Shown: positions 15,167 through 19,529 of the stretch, piece after piece
How the letters are laid out: every line of letters begins with the position of its first letter
How positions within the stretch are numbered: the first letter of the stretch is position 1
Assembly: GCA_018715295.1 (NCBI GenBank)
Contig: DVLY01000005.1
Location: 1 to 19,529, forward strand
Length of the DNA: 19,529 bases
DNA from: Candidatus Merdimorpha stercoravium
GTDB taxonomy: Bacteria; Bacteroidota; Bacteroidia; Flavobacteriales; UBA1820
Direction of reading: 5' to 3'
The notes under the pieces: generated by a model
Told to the model about the DNA's origin: nothing
Seen by the model: only the letters and a program-made list of their open reading frames with translations
Databases searched by the model: none
Made by a program: the position numbers and the translations under genes

Positions 15167-16426
15167 TCAGCGCAGCAACTGCATCTGCTGGTATTCGATG
15201 GTAGACCCTATGTTGGGGTTGAAGAAGTAGCTGTCCGACGAGAGGATCGTCCCGGCGTCGGAAGTACTCCACACCTGCGTGCCGCTGCCGATGGGTACAT
15301 CCACCACCGTGCCGTCGCTGCTCATGTAGGGATTGACACCCCGGATGGCCTCGCTGCGAAGGGCGTTCACGCGGTCTTGCATGGCACCGGTGCTCTCATA
15401 CATGGACATCTGGATGTCGCCGATTTCGTCGGCGGTCTGCCGCAACTGCTCGCTCAGGCGGGCGGCCTGCTGCTGGTTGTGGAGGATGCCGGCCCGCACG
15501 TTTTGCTGGATCTGGCTGATGACCGCCTGCTGCATGGAGGCATAGGCCTGCATGTAACTATCGTTCCATTTCAGGGAACCCTTCATTTGCTCCGCTTCCT
15601 GGATCACCTGAGACAGTCCCTGCTCATCGGAGGCGGTGTAGGTGGTGAGCCCCATCACTTCCCACATGCGGCGGTCGATGGTGCGCAGGGTGCCTGCCGG
15701 CATACGGACATCGAGGATGAAGAAACAGGCGTTCAAGGCATGAAACAGTTTCCGGCCGTTCTCGAGCGTAATGGAAAAGAGCACTATGGCGGCATCGGAG
15801 CGGGCATCGAGGATCTGTACAAAACTGCTGCCCATCGCGGACTGTGCCAGACCCTGGCGGAACTGGTTGAGGCGTATCTGCCCGAACTGGTCGGCGCGTC
15901 GGCGGAATGCCTCGGGCACTTTGTCGTAGGAGGCCGTCTCCACGACTTCGACGGATCGTGCGTCGGGAAACTGCGACTCGGCTACATAGCGCAGATAGTC
16001 TTCGGCGCAGGTATACGGACGCTTCATGGAACGCAGCAGCGGATGGCGCTGTCCGGTGGGCACGCCGTCGTTCTCATCGTAGTAGGGGCGGCTAAGTTCT
16101 GTGTAAAAGCCCAGTTGACGTGCGCCATCGCTGCCTTTGATCTGAAAACTGACGCTGCCGTTGCTCTGCTGGAACTCCTCGATGTCCATCTTCCCTACCA
16201 ACTGCCAGCCGGGCAGGCAGTCGATGGTGAGCGCCTCGGCATTCTGCAGATAAGGGTCGCGCAGGGAGACGGAGCGTTTCTCATCATAGACGGTGGCCGT
16301 AGGATTGCTTTTTTGCGTCGTCCCGGAATCGCCCTCGCCGGAGGCGGCATCCCCGAGACTCGTCCCTCCGCACCCCACGGAGAGACAGGCGGCCCATATG
16401 AGTGCTGTATACATGTTTGCCTTCAT
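15167..16426 (-). CDS. Uncharacterised lipoprotein with coiled helix and a C-terminal module
   Basis: This 419-residue protein has a signal segment and lipobox SVGC (Cys19), then a low-complexity Gly/Ser linker. Residues about 55-260 form a globular region that includes LTIDCLPGWQLVGKM, a pattern like 'exported domain with PxGW'. Residues about 270-365 are strongly helical and Gln-rich (MQQAVISQIQQNVRAGIL, NQQQAARLSEQLRQTADEI), a probable coiled coil. The end (about 366-419) contains NPYMSSDGTVVDVPIGSG, VWSTSDAGTILSSD and FFNPNIGS. From memory, a similar tail (NPY..G..V.vP.G...vW....G..i.sd...fnPN) recurs in other uncharacterised bacterial exported proteins. It is divergent from the sensor kinase gene and heads the minus-strand surface block. 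No promoter is clear. ATG at 16426 is used; the fifth codon is also ATG. Confidence 0.7.
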   Translation of the reverse strand: MKANMYTALIWAACLSVGCGGTSLGDAASGEGDSGTTQKSNPTATVYDEKRSVSLRDPYLQNAEALTIDCLPGWQLVGKMDIEEFQQSNGSVSFQIKGSDGARQLGFYTELSRPYYDENDGVPTGQRHPLLRSMKRPYTCAEDYLRYVAESQFPDARSVEVVETASYDKVPEAFRRRADQFGQIRLNQFRQGLAQSAMGSSFVQILDARSDAAIVLFSITLENGRKLFHALNACFFILDVRMPAGTLRTIDRRMWEVMGLTTYTASDEQGLSQVIQEAEQMKGSLKWNDSYMQAYASMQQAVISQIQQNVRAGILHNQQQAARLSEQLRQTADEIGDIQMSMYESTGAMQDRVNALRSEAIRGVNPYMSSDGTVVDVPIGSGTQVWSTSDAGTILSSDSYFFNPNIGSTIEYQQMQLLR

Positions 16427-16662
16427 TTTGCCTATTCTTGTAAACAGATTCGTCCCAGACGTTTCCCCTCGGTCGCAACTCTACCCCTGCTCCCTGTCCC
16501 GGCTGCCGGACTTCGGTTCATGGCCGGCCTCTATCCTGCATTTTTTTCGAAGGTTTGCAGGAAAACCGGCGGCGCCGGCGGGGACTTTGGAAGGAGTGCG
16601 ATCTCCGGCTCGGCTGTTTCAAAAATAAGAGGTACGTTTTTAATTTACAACAGGTTAGCCCT

Positions 16663-16725
16663 CCGTTTACACGAACATCCCCGCCGTCTACACGAACAGG
16701 GGAACGGCATACACGAACGGGGATT
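16663..16725 (+). repeat. Three 21-bp direct repeats with invariant TACACGAAC, probable operator
   Basis: TACACGAAC occurs at 16668-16676, 16689-16697 and 16710-16718, each exactly 21 bp from the next. The surrounding 21-bp units are contiguous, and units 1 and 2 also share the five flanking bases CCGTy and the following A. The set ends 25 bp before the -33 element of the sensor kinase promoter, on the same helical face every two turns. The 9-mer plus 12-bp spacer equals the known geometry of LytTR response-regulator sites, although the 9-mer only partly matches that consensus. Confidence 0.85.
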
Positions 16726-16750
16726 TTTTTCAGCAGGGAGCGCAAAAGAA

Positions 16751-16780
16751 TTGGAATTGTCGGCGGAAAGAATATATTTG
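16751..16780 (+). promoter_or_regulatory. Promoter of the sensor kinase gene
   Basis: TTG at 16751-16753 is followed after 19 nt by TATATTTG (16773-16780), matching the Bacteroidota -33/-7 arrangement. Transcription should begin near 16787, leaving a leader of about 27 nt before the ATG. Confidence 0.7.
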
Positions 16781-16813
16781 CAAGCAAAAGCCCCTGTAAA
16801 TCACACATCCTGC

Positions 16814-19529
16814 ATGACTGCGAAACGCTCCATCCTGCCTTGCCTGCTCGCCGGACTGGCCGTCCTGGCGCCGGACGATGCCGCAGCCTCCGCAGAGCCC
16901 GTCTCGGTCTCCTCGGAATACGCCCGCCGCCACTACACCACGCAGGACGGCCTGCCGCAGATGCTCACCGAATACATCCATCAGGACGCGAAGGGCTACA
17001 TTTGGATCGGCACCTTGAGCGGTTTCGTGCGCTACGACGGTTTCGAATTCACGCCTTATCTGAAAGGAAGGCAGGAAAACATCCTCTCCTTCTGTCCCGG
17101 GCCGGACGGTAGCATGTGGGCGCTCGGCTTCAAGCGCAGGCACATGGTGGACGAGGATGGAACGATGCGGACATTGCCGCTGAACGAACGCGGACTGCAG
17201 CTGAACAACCTCAACGCCTATTCGCTGCCACCGGGACTGGTGCTGCTGGAAAACGAGCAGGAACGCGAACGCGAAATCTGCCGCCTGACCCCCGAAGGAG
17301 CGGAAACCGTGCTGAAATCGCCCGCGCTGGACAGCATGGACCTCTGCCGCAGGGTCTATCTGGACAGCGTTTCCCGGACATTCTACATTCCCACCGCCCG
17401 CCACCTCTACCGGATAAAGGCCGACGGTACTGCCCTGGCGCCCATCGAGGTGTCCGAATCCTACTCGCTGCTCAGGGACGGGAAACGGCTCTACCTCTTT
17501 GCGGCCGACGGTATCTACGAGATAGACAACGACCGCGTGCGCCTGGTGGCCGCCTACCGCTTCCTGGCGCCCGACTACGGCGTAGCCGCCTGCGCCGACC
17601 GCAAGGGTAACATCTTCCTGCACGATGCCCACAACCTGTACCGCCTCTCGAAGGACGGCCGCGTCAGGCATATCGTGGATGGCATCAACCTCATCCGCCA
17701 GATGTGCATCGACCGCGAAGGGAACCTCTGGCTGGCCACCTACCAGGGTGTCTACAACTTCTTCCAGCTGAATTTCGTGAACCACCGCCTGAGCGACCGC
17801 AACGACATCCTGCGCGCCATCGACGAAGACGCACAGGGACGCCTGCTGGCCGGAACCCTCAACGGGCGTCTCCTGCGCGGACAAAGTGCCGCCGAACTGC
17901 GTCCCATCCCCTATCCTCGCCAAGGGGACAACTACTTCCTGCCCCATACGGCCCGCATAGGCGACACCACCTACCTGCTGGGCATGGGCGATGTGCTGGC
18001 TTGCGACAGCAAGGGGCGCCGTTGGCTGGGACTGCCGCGACTCAACTACCAGTTCCTGAGCAGCCACGACGACAGCCTGCTCGTAGCCACCCGCCAGGCA
18101 ATCTACATCGCCGACGCCCGCGGACGCATTCTCCAAACCCACGAAGGCCTGCGCGGGGTCTTCTGCGCCTGCCCCGACGGGGACGGCAACCTCTACGCGG
18201 GCACCGCCTACGGCGTGGTGCGCCTGCGCGGGGACGAGCGCCGGGACATCGTCCTGCCGGACAGCAGCAGCATTTCCTGTACGGCCATGACCGTCAATCC
18301 TTACGGAGAAATCCTCTTCGCCTCGGGCGAAAACCTCTACACCGTGCGCAACGACTCCGCCGTGCTGGTGCAAAGCTACGGCAACCCGATACGCTCGGTT
18401 CACCAGACACGCGACAACTTCCTCATCGTGGCCGTTACCGACGGGATCTACATCACCGACAACCGCCTGCTGCAAACCATGTTCTTCAACCAGTACAACG
18501 GTTTCACAGGCATCGAACCTCTGGCTGCCCACATCGCCGAGACCGGCGACGGCACCGTCTGGATCCCTTGCGTGGACCAGGCCGTCTCCTTCCATCCGCA
18601 CGAACTGGTCTACCAGTACACCCCGCCCAGACTGGACCTCCTTTCCGCACAGGCTTCGACCGACAACGTCCACTGGCAGAGCGTCTCGGCCGGAGCCGAC
18701 GGACGCATCCGCCTGGAACACGGACTGCACAACCTGCGTTTTTCCTTCATCGCCATCTCCCATTCCGCCACGGGAAACATCCGCTACCGCTACCGCCTGA
18801 AAGGTTTCCAGGAACAGTGGTCGCAACCGCAGACCGGACGTGAGGTGCAATTCAACAACCTGCCTCCCGGGCACTACCGGCTGGAGGTATCGGCTCTGCT
18901 GGGCAACATCTCCTCGGACACTATCGGGGTGGACATCCTTCTGCTGCCTGCCTTCTGGCAGCACGGGTGGTTCTGGCTGGCGGTCGCACTGGGGCTGGGC
19001 AGCGGCATCTGGACACTGGCCTACACCTACTACAAGCGGCGCGACCGCCGGCAGATGGACCAGCTGCAACGCGAAATCAAGCTGAACAACCTGCTGGTGA
19101 AGTCCATCCGCCTGAAGTCCATCCCCCACTTCAACGCCAACGTACTGGCGGGTATCGAATACTTCATCCAGACCAACTCCGTCACCAAAGCCAACCACTA
19201 CCTGTCATTGTACTCGCGCTTTACCAACTCCACCCTGCTGGACGTGGACAAGCCCTCCCGCTCCATCGGCGAGGAGATACAGTACATCCGCCTCTATCTC
19301 TCCCTGGAGCAGCTGCGCTACGGCGAAAGCCTCTCCTACCGCATCCTCATGGCGCCCGAGGTGGACACCGGCACGCAAGTGCCGAACATGATACTGCACA
19401 CCTACTGCGAGAACGCCGTCAAGCACGGACTGCGCAACAAACCGGGAAAGGGGCATATAGACATCGAGGTTACCACCCGACCCGGCGGCATCAACATTGC
19501 CGTTACCGACGACGGCATAGGGCGCGAAG
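16814..19529 (+). CDS. Propeller sensor fused to LytS-type histidine kinase, C-terminus cut off
   Basis: The frame opens at ATG 16814 and runs without a stop to the window edge (905 codons visible). A signal peptide (to about residue 27) is followed by a long periplasmic two-component-regulator propeller; examples of its repeats are GLPQMLTEYIHQDAKGYIWI (46-65), CIDREGNLWLATYQGVYNF (about 298-316) and CPDGDGNLYAGTAYGVVRL (about 453-471). A Y_Y_Y domain (about 640-707) precedes a single membrane helix (about 718-742) and a short linker. The His_kinase (PF06580) domain has phospho-acceptor His772 in SIPHFNANVLAGIEYF, N-box ENAVKHG (866-872) and the start of the G-box DDGIGR (899-904). It senses an unknown periplasmic ligand; LytS-type kinases usually signal to LytTR response regulators. 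Hybrid HTCS proteins of glycan loci share the sensor part but use HisKA and AraC domains. Confidence 0.92.
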   Translation, partial: MTAKRSILPCLLAGLAVLAPDDAAASAEPVSVSSEYARRHYTTQDGLPQMLTEYIHQDAKGYIWIGTLSGFVRYDGFEFTPYLKGRQENILSFCPGPDGSMWALGFKRRHMVDEDGTMRTLPLNERGLQLNNLNAYSLPPGLVLLENEQEREREICRLTPEGAETVLKSPALDSMDLCRRVYLDSVSRTFYIPTARHLYRIKADGTALAPIEVSESYSLLRDGKRLYLFAADGIYEIDNDRVRLVAAYRFLAPDYGVAACADRKGNIFLHDAHNLYRLSKDGRVRHIVDGINLIRQMCIDREGNLWLATYQGVYNFFQLNFVNHRLSDRNDILRAIDEDAQGRLLAGTLNGRLLRGQSAAELRPIPYPRQGDNYFLPHTARIGDTTYLLGMGDVLACDSKGRRWLGLPRLNYQFLSSHDDSLLVATRQAIYIADARGRILQTHEGLRGVFCACPDGDGNLYAGTAYGVVRLRGDERRDIVLPDSSSISCTAMTVNPYGEILFASGENLYTVRNDSAVLVQSYGNPIRSVHQTRDNFLIVAVTDGIYITDNRLLQTMFFNQYNGFTGIEPLAAHIAETGDGTVWIPCVDQAVSFHPHELVYQYTPPRLDLLSAQASTDNVHWQSVSAGADGRIRLEHGLHNLRFSFIAISHSATGNIRYRYRLKGFQEQWSQPQTGREVQFNNLPPGHYRLEVSALLGNISSDTIGVDILLLPAFWQHGWFWLAVALGLGSGIWTLAYTYYKRRDRRQMDQLQREIKLNNLLVKSIRLKSIPHFNANVLAGIEYFIQTNSVTKANHYLSLYSRFTNSTLLDVDKPSRSIGEEIQYIRLYLSLEQLRYGESLSYRILMAPEVDTGTQVPNMILHTYCENAVKHGLRNKPGKGHIDIEVTTRPGGINIAVTDDGIGRE

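Larger units (their letters stand above)
16427..16813. other. Divergent regulatory region between the lipoprotein and sensor kinase genes
   Basis: This non-coding stretch of 387 bases contains, on the right, three 21-bp direct repeats and a TATATTTG promoter facing the sensor kinase gene. The left half, upstream of the 419-residue lipoprotein, is G/C-rich with a self-complementary GGCGCC patch near 16570 and no recognisable promoter box. No gene is supported. Confidence 0.6.

Noticed and set aside
16565..16585. Self-complementary GGCGCC patch in the divergent region
   Set aside because: Short and in G/C-rich DNA; no spacing or recurrence supports an operator.
16663..16725. CRISPR-like array
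   Set aside because: Only three 9-bp cores with 12-bp spacers; far too short for CRISPR repeats and spacers, and placed like an operator.
16730..19198. Minus-strand open frame of 822 codons opposite the sensor kinase
   Set aside because: Composition (Val/Gln/Gly-rich, no domains) is that of an antisense shadow; the plus-strand frame from 16814 has a signal peptide, propeller, Y_Y_Y and kinase motifs in order.

Overview
The window comes from a fairly GC-rich member of the Bacteroidales, probably an Alistipes/Rikenellaceae-type gut bacterium. This placement rests on family content and promoter style, not on a database match. The evidence is: Bacteroidota-restricted families (DUF4293, DUF4286, a BF3164-type propeller lipoprotein, a PorT-type barrel, a propeller-linked sensor kinase); repeated TAnnTTTG -7 boxes instead of sigma70 boxes; and few clear Shine-Dalgarno sequences.

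Layout, left to right. At 1-263 (minus) is the N-terminus of a Big2-type lipoprotein cut by the window edge. pgi (519-2171, minus) is divergent from a comF-like phosphoribosyltransferase gene (2284-3000, plus). A convergent junction with a minus-strand terminator leads to a DUF4293 membrane protein (3141-3542, minus). yidD, cysS and folE (3778-6225, all minus, transcribed folE to cysS to yidD) look like one operon; cysS and yidD overlap by ATGA. A lone propeller lipoprotein (6469-7524, plus) converges on pnp (7743-10055, minus), which has a strong terminator and its own promoter and structured leader. Upstream of pnp lies an argS - DUF4286 - rsmA translation/RNA group (10251-13221, minus).

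After argS there are about 600 bases without a gene. Then come three minus-strand genes for exported proteins: a PorT-like barrel, a hypothetical lipoprotein, and a 419-residue lipoprotein with a glutamine-rich helix and a distinctive C-terminal module. Lines I sampled in the barrel and small lipoprotein genes are near 50% G+C, against about 60-65% in neighbouring housekeeping genes, so this part may be acquired. Divergent from the block is a large plus-strand gene starting at 16814 and running off the right edge. It encodes a periplasmic propeller, a Y_Y_Y domain, one membrane helix and a LytS-type histidine kinase domain.

Two regulatory patterns deserve most attention. First, three perfect copies of a 9-mer (TACACGAAC) sit at exact 21-bp spacing (16663-16725) just upstream of the sensor-kinase promoter; this is the 9+12 architecture of LytTR operators. 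Second, a small hairpin-containing intergenic repeat occurs three times (3572-3720, 6247-6318). Two of the copies carry a TAnnTTTG box positioned to drive DUF4293 and folE. I found no CRISPR array, complete insertion sequence, rRNA or convincing tRNA.
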